A DNA stretch of 64,000 nt from Cellulosilyticum sp. I15G10I2. Lineage in GTDB: Bacteria > Bacillota > Clostridia > Lachnospirales > Cellulosilyticaceae. The stretch lies in assembly GCF_900095725.1 (NCBI RefSeq), contig NZ_FMMP01000017.1:1-64000 (forward strand), in the 5' to 3' direction. Below, in pieces: positions 54,437-62,772 of this stretch (its first letter is position 1; each line of letters starts with the position of its first letter). The notes beneath the pieces were generated by a model. That model was not told the origin of the DNA and searched no databases. It was given only the letters and a program-made list of their open reading frames with translations. The position numbers and the translations under genes are program-made.

Positions 54437-56857
54437 ATGAAATTCATTGTAGAGCATGATGAAAAAGAAAATGGTTACTTAGGGCAATATGCAGTACACA
54501 TAGAGTATCTGGGTTTAAATTATAAAGTAATAGAGGTAGAAGAAAAATACGTATCATGGCTCAGAGGGATAACAAAGTATATAGAGCCTAGTTTTAATAT
54601 TGAGCTCTGTAAAAAAGAAGAATACATAAGCGAAACTATTTTAAATAGTCAGGATATGGTTTTAGTTTCTATAGGTACTAAAAGTTCAAATAAGCGAATA
54701 GATGCCCATTATAATATGAATACACATACTTTTGAACAAAATAGTACTAGAAAAGATACCCAAGGATGTAGATGGATCAATTGCTATAGCCCTACTCAAA
54801 AGATAGATGCTGCAACGTATATCTGGTGTATCAGATACTTAAGAGATATTGCTAATGAATGGCAGAAGCCAATAATCATTTACGCTAATATCTATGTACC
54901 TGATGAAGCGTATAGATACAGGGCGCTTACTTACAAAGCTGTTAATAGTTATTTATCAGATATAGATGGCGTACTTATTACTAAATGTGCTAAAGCAGAC
55001 ATTTGTAAGTATTATTCACCCTCTCAAAAGTCTTATGAATTTTACTTAGATCATATCATTTATCTTAATGATTCTTTAGAACAAGCCATTACAAAAGCTA
55101 TGCCGTATTTATATACTTCTCATGATCACTTTAGATTTAAAAGTATGTATAGGGACGATAGGCAAAATAGTGTTTTGTTTGAAGATGTTTTTTATCAAAC
55201 GATAGTCCCGGACCAAGAAATATACATACCACTTAATTTGGGGAATTTTAGAGAGCCGGATGATTATGAAGCGTTAGGTTTAAAGCATATTCCGCTAATA
55301 GGTGATTATGGCATGTTGTATGCTAAAAAAAGTGTATTCGATGAACTAGGCGAAGTGCTAAGAATGGAGGTATCACACCCTTTTTATGTACCTATTTTAA
55401 GCTATTCACCTTGTGATAAAAATAGTATCACTCCAAACTTTTCTTATAGTGTGGCCCCTGAAAATTTAAAATATAGAGGTAAAGGGGTATATATAGGGAT
55501 AATAGCCGTGGACGATGTAGATTATACCGATGAGGCACTGCTTACTCGAGAGGGAAAAAGCAGAATAGCCTGTATATGGCAGCAAATAAGGGCGGATGAG
55601 GGCGTGTATTGGTATAAAGATCAAATAGATGAGGCACTTTTAAGTGAGGCACCGGGGGAAATGATTAAACTTCCAGAAGGGGAGAGCAGTAGTACAGTGA
55701 TGCTGGGGATTGCAGGCGGAAGAAGCAATGAGCCTAATTATAGTGGGGTTGCTACAGAAGCAGAATTTTTGGTAGCAAAAGTGAATACAGCACCAGAAGT
55801 TCTTCAAAGGTTGTATGGTGGGATGCCTTGTGAAGGGGCAATTACGATGGCAGATGCTCTTGTTGGAGCGCTGAAACTTATAAACTTTGCAAAAGAGAAA
55901 GAAAAGCCTCTTGTGTTATGCATACCTTTCAATGGTAATATTGATCCCCACGATGGCTCACTTATTCTTTATCAAATGTTAGGACAGATAGCCCAGAGGG
56001 AGTATCTCACCATTATAATACCAGCAGGGGAAGAAGCGGATAAGATGCATCATTATAGCCTAAAAGGGAACCAGCCAGCTACGACAGCTGTTAATATAAG
56101 AGTACAAAGGGAAAACCAAAATATAGTTGGTATTATTTATCAAAAGTTCGTGAATATTTTTACAACTATTTTGTATCCGCCGGTAGGGCTGGGAGGAGAA
56201 CCTATCGATTTAAAGATAGCGGGTGTTACCCGCTTAAGAGGAGCTACGATTTATTCCAATGGGTATAAAATCAGTTTTTTAAATGGGGCAATTAGAATAC
56301 TATTCAGGATTAATAATCCGCCAGTAGGAGAGTGGAGAATTGAGATAACGTCAGATACTGAAGTGTTAAGTCAAATAGATATCTGGATCTCTCAACAAGA
56401 TCTTAATGAGCATATAACACTTAACCCTGCTAGTCCTTTTATTACAGTAGGTTCGTTGGGAAATACTAATAATGTAATGACTGTAGGAGGGTATGATAAA
56501 CAGAGTATGGTAGTACTTAGAAGTTCTGGGAGGGGTTATAGCTGGGATAATAGAGTGAAACCGCTTTTTATAACTGATGCAAGTAATATTATAGCACCTT
56601 GTAAACAGGGAGAATGGGTTGCTGTAACAGGGACTTTAGCAGCAGCAAGTGTTATGTTAGGTGCAGCGGCAACGCTTTATTGTAAATTTATTGATGAACA
56701 GGTTTTTCCTTTTCCTAATACATTAGTTATGAATAGCATGATACTTAGTACGGTTAAACAACTTGACGGCGTAGAGTATCCTAATCCAAGTCAAGGTTAT
56801 GGGATATTCGATATACAAACACTTAACGCATTACTTAGTATTCCTTATATTTTATAA
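54437..56857 (+). CDS. Subtilase-fold (S8-like) protein with degenerate catalytic triad
   Basis: 806 residues. From about 345 on it has the S8 fold of clostridial Csp-type subtilases, but each catalytic site is altered. The Asp motif (usually IIDTGID) reads IIAVDDVDY (357-363). The His motif (usually HGTHVAGIAAG) reads SSTVMLGIAGG, with Ser418 at the His position. The Ser motif (usually GTSxAA) reads GTLAAA, Leu734. It cannot be an ordinary serine protease. C. difficile CspA and CspC are known pseudoproteases of this family acting in spore germination. The first ~340 residues are of unknown fold. No signal peptide. GGGGGGAGG before the ATG. Confidence 0.8.
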   Translation: MKFIVEHDEKENGYLGQYAVHIEYLGLNYKVIEVEEKYVSWLRGITKYIEPSFNIELCKKEEYISETILNSQDMVLVSIGTKSSNKRIDAHYNMNTHTFEQNSTRKDTQGCRWINCYSPTQKIDAATYIWCIRYLRDIANEWQKPIIIYANIYVPDEAYRYRALTYKAVNSYLSDIDGVLITKCAKADICKYYSPSQKSYEFYLDHIIYLNDSLEQAITKAMPYLYTSHDHFRFKSMYRDDRQNSVLFEDVFYQTIVPDQEIYIPLNLGNFREPDDYEALGLKHIPLIGDYGMLYAKKSVFDELGEVLRMEVSHPFYVPILSYSPCDKNSITPNFSYSVAPENLKYRGKGVYIGIIAVDDVDYTDEALLTREGKSRIACIWQQIRADEGVYWYKDQIDEALLSEAPGEMIKLPEGESSSTVMLGIAGGRSNEPNYSGVATEAEFLVAKVNTAPEVLQRLYGGMPCEGAITMADALVGALKLINFAKEKEKPLVLCIPFNGNIDPHDGSLILYQMLGQIAQREYLTIIIPAGEEADKMHHYSLKGNQPATTAVNIRVQRENQNIVGIIYQKFVNIFTTILYPPVGLGGEPIDLKIAGVTRLRGATIYSNGYKISFLNGAIRILFRINNPPVGEWRIEITSDTEVLSQIDIWISQQDLNEHITLNPASPFITVGSLGNTNNVMTVGGYDKQSMVVLRSSGRGYSWDNRVKPLFITDASNIIAPCKQGEWVAVTGTLAAASVMLGAAATLYCKFIDEQVFPFPNTLVMNSMILSTVKQLDGVEYPNPSQGYGIFDIQTLNALLSIPYIL

Positions 56858-56865
56858 GTAGCCAA

Positions 56866-56903
56866 GAGCCAGTGACTGCATAAACAGTCTTCTGGCTTTT
56901 TTA
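56866..56903 (+). terminator. Terminator after the subtilase-like gene
   Basis: AGCCAG/CTGGCT and GACTG/CAGTC pair around CATAAA; TTTTTTATT tail. Confidence 0.8.
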
Positions 56904-56923
56904 TTGCTTTTTTCTAAGCTGGG

Positions 56924-56969
56924 TGATATAATTTGGGCAATTATTATATTTCAGTGTGTTTTACTGAAA
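56924..56969 (+). promoter_or_regulatory. Extended -10 promoter and palindrome before the SDR gene
   Basis: TGATATAAT (56924-56932) is an extended -10 box. About 16 nt later TTTCAGT/ACTGAAA (56949-56955/56963-56969) forms a 7-bp inverted repeat with a 7-nt centre. The half-sites recall the kduI operators but with longer spacing. Confidence 0.5.
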
Positions 56970-56977
56970 TAAGGGAG

Positions 56978-57730
56978 GTGTTTATCGTATTTGATTTATC
57001 CGGACATACAGGTATTGTTACAGGAGCTTCCAGTGGAATAGGCTATGCAATAGCCAATGCATTAGCAGAGGCGGGGGCGGTTGTTTATGCGATAAGCCGT
57101 AGTGGTAAAGTAAAAGATGATAAGGACGGTGTGCATCCGAATGTGATACATCAAGTCGGAGATGTCTGTGACTATCCTCATATGACAAAGCTTATAGAAG
57201 AAATTGGAGAGATAAAGGGTATTGATTTTTTGATTAATAATGCGGGTATTACGGTTAAAAGACGGGCGGAAGAGTTTTTAGATGAAGATTTTGATCGTAT
57301 TCATAAGGTGAATGTCAACAGTGTATTCAAACTCAGCTGCCTTTGTTATCCCTATCTCAAAAGATCTCCTTATAAGGGGCGTATTGTTAATATTTCAAGT
57401 ATGGCTGCACATTTGGGTTTTTCGGAGGTGGTACCGTACTGCTCGAGCAAGGGGGCGGTACTAGCTATGACCAAGGGGCTTGCTGTAGAGTGGGCTAATG
57501 ATAATATTACTGTAAATTCTATTGCACCGGGATGGTTCCCGAGCGAAATGTCAAAACAAGTGATGACACCTGAACGCAAGGCTAAAATATTAGGACGCAT
57601 GCCGGTGCATGCTTTTGGTGATACAAGAGATCTTGGGGCAATGGCGCTTTTTCTTGTGAGTGGTAATTCAGCTTATATTACGGGTCAGGATTTTGCTGTG
57701 GACGGTGGAGCCTTGGCTTATGGTTTCTAA
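56978..57730 (+). CDS. Short-chain dehydrogenase, KduD/gluconate-5-dehydrogenase-like, start unclear
   Basis: About 250 residues. NAD site TGASSGIGYA, structural LINNAG, Ser in ISSMAAHLGF, catalytic YCSSKGA (Tyr-x3-Lys) and end GQDFAVDGG: a complete SDR related to KduD at 18791. The start is odd. The excellent site AAGGGAGGTG (56971-56980) is followed at the right distance by ATC (56984) and GTA (56987), not by ATG/GTG/TTG. The in-frame GTG 56978 lies inside the site, and TTG 56933 overlaps the -10 box. Translation may use GTG 56978 or a non-standard codon. Sugar-acid redox role inferred. Confidence 0.82.
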   Translation: MFIVFDLSGHTGIVTGASSGIGYAIANALAEAGAVVYAISRSGKVKDDKDGVHPNVIHQVGDVCDYPHMTKLIEEIGEIKGIDFLINNAGITVKRRAEEFLDEDFDRIHKVNVNSVFKLSCLCYPYLKRSPYKGRIVNISSMAAHLGFSEVVPYCSSKGAVLAMTKGLAVEWANDNITVNSIAPGWFPSEMSKQVMTPERKAKILGRMPVHAFGDTRDLGAMALFLVSGNSAYITGQDFAVDGGALAYGF

Positions 57731-57733
57731 ATA

Positions 57734-57817
57734 GAATAGCCTATTCCACATCAAGGCTATGGTATACTTGACTTGGAAACACTTAATAAATTACTTTCAA
57801 TACCTTTTGTTTTATAA
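57734..57817 (+). pseudogene. Relic: duplicated 3' end of the subtilase-like gene
   Basis: Twenty-eight codons ending in TAA. After an in-frame TAG near the start they read PIPHQGYGILDLETLNKLLS then IPFVL. The intact gene ends PNPSQGYGIFDIQTLNALLS then IPYIL. Gapless codon alignment with 56774-56857. It begins four bases after the SDR stop codon and is followed by its own terminator at 57825. Confidence 0.88.
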
Positions 57818-57824
57818 AATTATA

Positions 57825-57863
57825 GAAACCAGAGACTAATTAAAAACAGTCTCTGGTTTTTTA
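57825..57863 (+). terminator. Terminator after the SDR gene and relic
   Basis: AAACCAGAGACT/AGTCTCTGGTTT 12-bp stem with a 10-nt loop and T tail. Confidence 0.85.
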
Positions 57864-57954
57864 GATGCAATATAATATGAAAGACGTTAGGTATCAATAG
57901 GGTATATGTATTATACTAGTATCATAAATAAACTATAAGTTTAGGAGAATACCT

Positions 57955-58860
57955 ATGAAGGGAAGAGAAGAAAAAGAATTGGTATATCGTCTGCTGGAAA
58001 AGGAGTATTCTGTTTTTTATAATTTGCTTAATCAACAAGAAATTACACTACATTGGCATAAGCATTATGAGATTTTATACCTTGAAAAAGGTGTTGTAGA
58101 ACTTATATTGAATGGAGGGGCCGTTTTATTTAGAGAAAAAGAAATGATACTGATTAATGCTTATGAGTCTCATAGTATAAAAGCATTTGAAGAGAGTAAA
58201 TTTTTAGTTATGCAATTTAAGGCAGAGTTTTTGGAAGAAGAGTATTGTAAGCTTTTTAAGATGAAATATTTAGTAACTTTCTTAAATAATATCAATATTA
58301 AAGAGCGTATTGTTAAAGAAAATAGTATGTTTGAAAACGATATTATGCAGATACAGGAAGTATTATATAAGAGGCCAATAGCTTATGAAATATGTATAAG
58401 GGCTAGTATTTTAAAGATTATTTATAATCTTATCCAAGAAAAAATAATTTGCATTCCAGATATAAATCGGATAGACTATAAAAATTTAGATATTATAATG
58501 CAGGCTATAGACTACGTGCAGAATAATTTAGGGAACAAAATAGAGGAAAAAGAAATTGCAAAAGTATTAGGCTATAATCAGTCTTATTTTTGTAAGATGT
58601 TTAAAGAAATTATGGGACAAACTTTTATGGAATATGTTTTGTATCTAAGGATCAGTGAAGCAGAAAAAAGCCTTATAAGTACAGAGAAGAATATCACTGA
58701 GATTAGTTTGGAATCGGGATTTAACAGCCTATCCTACTTTAACAGAGCATTTAAAAAGAAAAATAATATGTCTCCTATAAACTATAGAAAAGCAAAAAAC
58801 AAAAATAGTTCAAATATAAGTGAAATGAAGGCAAGTAAATGGGAGGGGAATATTCTATAA
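57955..58860 (+). CDS. AraC-family regulator with cupin sensor domain
   Basis: 301 residues. N-terminal cupin-like arm (LHWHKHYEILYLEKGVVELIL) and C-terminal AraC double helix-turn-helix (IEEKEIAKVLGYNQSYFCKMFK and ITEISLESGFNSLSYFNRAFKK). It starts the methyltransferase/ABC region and is likely its activator, through a one-component, ligand-binding mechanism. Confidence 0.9.
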   Translation: MKGREEKELVYRLLEKEYSVFYNLLNQQEITLHWHKHYEILYLEKGVVELILNGGAVLFREKEMILINAYESHSIKAFEESKFLVMQFKAEFLEEEYCKLFKMKYLVTFLNNINIKERIVKENSMFENDIMQIQEVLYKRPIAYEICIRASILKIIYNLIQEKIICIPDINRIDYKNLDIIMQAIDYVQNNLGNKIEEKEIAKVLGYNQSYFCKMFKEIMGQTFMEYVLYLRISEAEKSLISTEKNITEISLESGFNSLSYFNRAFKKKNNMSPINYRKAKNKNSSNISEMKASKWEGNIL

Positions 58861-58890
58861 TAAGGGAAAACATAGAGTGGGGTGGGCGAA

Positions 58891-59892
58891 ATGAATTCCT
58901 ATGAAAGAGTGATGGCTAGGCTGCAGGGCAAAGAAGTTGATAAAATTCCTAACCTAAACATTGTGATGGCATTTGCTGCAAAGTATATCAATATACCGTA
59001 TAGTCATTTTGCGGCAGATTATAGATATTTAGTAGAAGGCAATATTAAATGCTGCGAAGCATTTGGAATAGATGTCGTAACGGCTATGTCAGACCCTTGG
59101 AGAGAAGCCCACAGCTTTGGAGCTAAGATTATCTTTCCGGAAGACGATATCCCTTACTGCAATGAAAAGCTTATTAAAGATTATGCTATTGTAAAAGATT
59201 TAAAAGTGAAAAGTCCTTTTGAAGATGAAAGGTTATTAGATCGTATTCGTGCGATAGAACTTTATAAAAAGGAAGTCGGAGGTAAATACCCGATTGTAGG
59301 GTGGGTAGAAGGCGCCCTAGCAGAAGCGGCAGACCTTAGAGGGGTAAGTGAACTGATGATGGACTTGATTTTAGAACCTGAGGCGGTTACAGAACTTTTT
59401 GAAAAGATTTATGAAGTGCAATATGCATTTATGAAAGCTCAAGTAGAAGCGGGAGCTGATATTATCGGGATAGGTGATGCAGTAGCTTCTCTAATAGGTC
59501 CTGAACTTTATTGCCAATATGCATTGCCCTACGAAAAAAGGATTATCCAAGATATTCACAAGTTGGGAGCTCAAGCAAAGCTTCACATTTGCGGAAATAT
59601 CGAACCTTTATTAGAAGATATTGCAGCAGCTGGTGCAGATATTGTAGATATTGACTGGATGGTGAATTTTGAAAAAGCAGTTGAGCTCTTTAAAGGAACT
59701 AGGACCTGTGCTTGTGGTAATATGGACCCTGTAGCTGTATTTCTAAAAGGTAATAAAGAAATTATTACAAGAGAAGTAGGTAAGTGCATGGCAATGGCTG
59801 ATGAAAAAACACTACTTGCGGCTGGGTGCGAAATACCAAAGTATACAAATTTTGAAAACTTGAAGTTAATGAATAGTATGCTTTATATTTAA
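58891..59892 (+). CDS. Uroporphyrinogen decarboxylase-superfamily methyltransferase (MtaA/MtbA-like)
   Basis: About 333 residues. NSYERVMARLQGKEVDKIP is the standard start of the family. Corrinoid:coenzyme methyltransferases of this superfamily bind zinc through H-x-C and a late Cys; here LHICGN gives His232 and Cys234, and AAGCEIPKYTNFEN gives Cys313. True HemE lacks this set, so haem synthesis is unlikely. It probably moves a methyl group from a corrinoid protein to a pterin or thiol. ATG 58891 follows GAGTGGGGTG; GTG 58882 lies in that site. A related gene starts at 63750. Confidence 0.85.
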   Translation: MNSYERVMARLQGKEVDKIPNLNIVMAFAAKYINIPYSHFAADYRYLVEGNIKCCEAFGIDVVTAMSDPWREAHSFGAKIIFPEDDIPYCNEKLIKDYAIVKDLKVKSPFEDERLLDRIRAIELYKKEVGGKYPIVGWVEGALAEAADLRGVSELMMDLILEPEAVTELFEKIYEVQYAFMKAQVEAGADIIGIGDAVASLIGPELYCQYALPYEKRIIQDIHKLGAQAKLHICGNIEPLLEDIAAAGADIVDIDWMVNFEKAVELFKGTRTCACGNMDPVAVFLKGNKEIITREVGKCMAMADEKTLLAAGCEIPKYTNFENLKLMNSMLYI

Positions 59893-59917
59893 CAGAAATG
59901 CAAAAAGTATAGATTAC

Positions 59918-59951
59918 GAAGATGGCGTCTCTTTATAGAGGTCATCTTTTG
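59918..59951 (+). terminator. Weak terminator after the methyltransferase gene
   Basis: AAGATG pairs with CATCTT around an interrupted GTCTC/AGAG inner stem, then TTTGTTAT. Confidence 0.4.
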
Positions 59952-60045
59952 TTATATCTATAGAGTAGTAATATTTTATTCTTTTAGTAATATTTTAAGC
60001 TATAACAAAAATGATAGCAAATACGGATTAAGATAACAATTTGGT

Positions 60046-60077
60046 GTAAATATTTAATATAAATATTAAGTATTTAC
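60046..60077 (+). promoter_or_regulatory. 32-bp near-perfect AT-rich palindrome upstream of the ABC operon
   Basis: Outer arms GTAAATA/TATTTAC and inner arms TTAATAT/ATATTAA are symmetrical, with one mismatched pair between them and a 2-nt centre. It ends 97 nt before the binding-protein gene, just upstream of TATAAT at 60103-60108. It may be a regulator site or simply AT-rich DNA. Confidence 0.45.
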
Positions 60078-60174
60078 AATTTTTTTTATAGAATTATACC
60101 AGTATAATAATGTTAGATACAAAAACAAGTTTAGGAAATAATATAATATCTAAAAAGAAAATGGGGGAATCAAA

Positions 60175-61179
60175 ATGAAAAAGATTTTTGCCTTAGTGAT
60201 GTCAGTAGTATTAATGTTAGGTATGACAGCATGTTCAAAACCAGCAACAGCACAAACTGGAGAATCAGATAAAGCTGAAGTGACTCAAACTGATAAGAAA
60301 GACCAACTCTATATAGAAGTTTCTGCACTTGGAAACTTAGACTATTTTTATGATCATAAGATGGGAATGGAAAAAGCAGGAGAAGAACTTGGTGTTAGAA
60401 CTGAATATGTTGGGCCTGCAGAATATGATATGAATGCTATGGTTTCGGCTTTTGAACAAGCAATTGCTAAAAAACCAAATGGTATTGTAGTCGTAGGATT
60501 TGAACCTTCATTAGATGCTATCGTTAATAAAGCTATTGATGCAGGAATCCCAGTAGTTACTGTAGATGCAGACCTTCCAACTTCCAAAAGACTTGCTTTT
60601 GTAGGAACAGGAAACATTAATGCAGGCAGAATGGGCGGAGAGAAGATGGCAGAGATGATAGGTCAAACAGGAAAAGTTGCTATTATGACTAAACCAGGAC
60701 AATCGAACCTTGAAGAACGTGTGCAAGGTTATCAAGAAGCATTTAGTAAGTATCCTGGAATCGAAGTGGTACAAATTGCGGATACACAGTCAGATCCAGT
60801 TGTGGCAGCACAGGCGGCAGCGAGCTTATTACAAAAATATCCTGACCTTGCAGGTATTGCATGTGTTGAAGGAGCAGGTGGTGCTGGAGCAGCTACAGCA
60901 GTAAAAGAAGCAGGACTCAGCGGTAAAGTAAAAGTTATAGCAATGGACAGAGGAAATGAAGTTATTCAAGCTATTGAAGAAGGAACTATTTCGGCTACAG
61001 TAGCACAACAAACAGCTCTAATGCCTTATTATGCAACACAAATACTTTATAATTTAAATAATAGTAAGGTACAAATAACAACAGATAATGCTGCGGCAGG
61101 GGTACTTGGTATTCCAGCAGCTGTTGATACAGGTGTAGTTATTGTTGATAAGGATAACGCGAAATATTTCAAAAGATAG
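60175..61179 (+). CDS. Ribose-type ABC transporter substrate-binding lipoprotein
   Basis: 334 residues. Lipobox MTAC (Cys about 20), then type-1 periplasmic-binding-protein fold: DAIVNKAIDAGIPVVTVDAD, FVGTGNINAGRMGGEKMAEM, GIACVEGAGGAGAATAVKEAG, VIAMDRGNEVIQAIEEGTISATVAQ. Family members bind ribose, xylose, inositol or autoinducer-2. Methyltransferase-type neighbours suggest a methylated sugar or cyclitol, which is inference. Confidence 0.91.
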   Translation: MKKIFALVMSVVLMLGMTACSKPATAQTGESDKAEVTQTDKKDQLYIEVSALGNLDYFYDHKMGMEKAGEELGVRTEYVGPAEYDMNAMVSAFEQAIAKKPNGIVVVGFEPSLDAIVNKAIDAGIPVVTVDADLPTSKRLAFVGTGNINAGRMGGEKMAEMIGQTGKVAIMTKPGQSNLEERVQGYQEAFSKYPGIEVVQIADTQSDPVVAAQAAASLLQKYPDLAGIACVEGAGGAGAATAVKEAGLSGKVKVIAMDRGNEVIQAIEEGTISATVAQQTALMPYYATQILYNLNNSKVQITTDNAAAGVLGIPAAVDTGVVIVDKDNAKYFKR

Positions 61180-61189
61180 TCTTTCTATT

Positions 61190-61211
61190 AGCCCAGAATC
61201 TTTTCTGGGCT
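61190..61211 (+). promoter_or_regulatory. Hairpin between binding protein and ATPase genes
   Basis: AGCCCAGAA/TTCTGGGCT 9-bp stem with a 4-nt loop and no T run. It may protect the upstream mRNA and raise binding-protein yield. Confidence 0.6.
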
Positions 61212-61252
61212 GACTTAAATAAATACATCAACATGGAAAGCAGGTGAATACG

Positions 61253-62770
61253 GTGAGTGAATACATGCTTGAGGCGAAGGGGATTATTAAAACCTTTCCG
61301 GGAGTAAAAGCACTAAGTGGTGTAGATCTTAGAATCAAAAAAGGAGAGGTCCATGCTTTAGTGGGAGAGAATGGTGCTGGAAAAAGTACACTGATGCTTA
61401 CACTTGGCGGGATCTATAAGCCTGATAGCGGTACTATTTATTTAGATGGAGAAGAAGTTCATTTCGATTCTCCAAATGATGCTAATCAAAAAGGAATTAG
61501 TGTAGTATATCAAGAGTTAAGTCTTATTCAAGGATTAAGTGTGGCAGAAAACATTTTTGCTAACAGGCAGCCTGTTAAGATGGGAAACATAATAGATGTT
61601 AAAACGTTACATAAGAATACAAGAGAGATGTTAGCTTTATTTAATGCAGATCATATTGATCCAGCTATGCTTGTAAAAGAATTATCAATAGCTAATCAGC
61701 AAGTAGTAGAGATCCTTAAGGCGATGTCATTTAATCCTAAGATTCTTGTCCTTGATGAGCCAACTTCATCTTTAACAGAGGCTGAAGTTAAACAGCTTTT
61801 TACAAATATAAGAGTGCTTAAGTCGAAAGGCATTTCTTGTATTTATATTTCGCATCATTTGCATGAAATATTTGAAATAGCAGACACAGTGACAGTCCTC
61901 AGGGACGGACAGTATGTAGCAGATGCACGGATAGAAGATATTGACGAAGAATTTTTGGTGACTAAAATGGTAGGCCGAAAGATAGAAAACATTTTTGGGT
62001 CTAGATCAGAGGAGGCAAAAATAGGAGAAGTACTCTTTGAGGCACAAAACATCGGCAGAAAAGGAGCTTTTAAAAATATCAGTTTTAATATAAGAGCTGG
62101 AGAGATAGTCGGGTTTGCAGGACTTGTAGGAGCTGGAAGAACAGAGGTCGGCAGGGCCATTTTTGGAGCAGAGCCTATAGATACAGGTAAGTTATGCTTA
62201 GAGGGCCAGGAGATAAATATAAAAACATGCAAGCAGGCCATTGAAAAAGGGATTGGGTATTTAAGTGAAGATAGAAAGACGCAAGGGCTGTACTTAGAAT
62301 TTTGTATCAAAAATAACTTGCCAGCTAATCGTTTGTCGAAGTTTTCAGAGAAAGGTTTTCTAAAAGAAGACCGTATTGAAGAAAATGCACATAGCGTTGT
62401 CAAAGCATTTGGTGTAGCAACCCCGAGTGTTCATCAGTTTATTAAAAACTTATCCGGAGGCAACCAACAAAAAGTTTTAGTTGCCAAATGGGTTGGCATT
62501 TGTCCAAAGCTTCTTATTGTAGATGAGCCGACAAGAGGCGTAGATGTAGGCGCAAAGAGTGAGATTTACACTATTTTAAGAAATCTTGCAGCCAAGGGTG
62601 TTGCCATTATGGTGATATCTTCTGACCTGCCAGAGGTGCTTGGGATTACAGATCGGGTGATTGTTATGAAAGAAGGACAAATCGTTGGGGAACTTGGAAG
62701 ACAAGAAGCCAATGAAGAAAAAGTTATTGCCCTGGCAGCAGGCATAGGCAAAAGTAAGAAGGGAGCATAA
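61253..62770 (+). CDS. Ribose-type ABC transporter ATPase (RbsA/MglA family)
   Basis: About 505 residues with two ABC domains. First domain: Walker A GENGAGKST, signature-like LSIANQQVVEI, Walker B ILVLDEPTSSL. Second: degenerate Walker A (GLVGAGRTEVG), signature LSGGNQQKV and LLIVDEPTRGVD. This asymmetry is normal for RbsA/MglA. GTG 61253 follows GCAGGTGAA by 6 nt; GTG 61244 lies in that site. Confidence 0.93.
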   Translation: MSEYMLEAKGIIKTFPGVKALSGVDLRIKKGEVHALVGENGAGKSTLMLTLGGIYKPDSGTIYLDGEEVHFDSPNDANQKGISVVYQELSLIQGLSVAENIFANRQPVKMGNIIDVKTLHKNTREMLALFNADHIDPAMLVKELSIANQQVVEILKAMSFNPKILVLDEPTSSLTEAEVKQLFTNIRVLKSKGISCIYISHHLHEIFEIADTVTVLRDGQYVADARIEDIDEEFLVTKMVGRKIENIFGSRSEEAKIGEVLFEAQNIGRKGAFKNISFNIRAGEIVGFAGLVGAGRTEVGRAIFGAEPIDTGKLCLEGQEINIKTCKQAIEKGIGYLSEDRKTQGLYLEFCIKNNLPANRLSKFSEKGFLKEDRIEENAHSVVKAFGVATPSVHQFIKNLSGGNQQKVLVAKWVGICPKLLIVDEPTRGVDVGAKSEIYTILRNLAAKGVAIMVISSDLPEVLGITDRVIVMKEGQIVGELGRQEANEEKVIALAAGIGKSKKGA

Positions 62771-62772
62771 AG

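Noticed and set aside
58891-59892. HemE, haem biosynthesis uroporphyrinogen decarboxylase
   Set aside because: The zinc-type H-x-C and late Cys and the transporter context fit methyltransferases; no other haem genes are present.
59893-60174. Cobalamin riboswitch before the ABC operon
   Set aside because: No B12-box-like conserved core could be found; the region is AT-rich with one palindrome.
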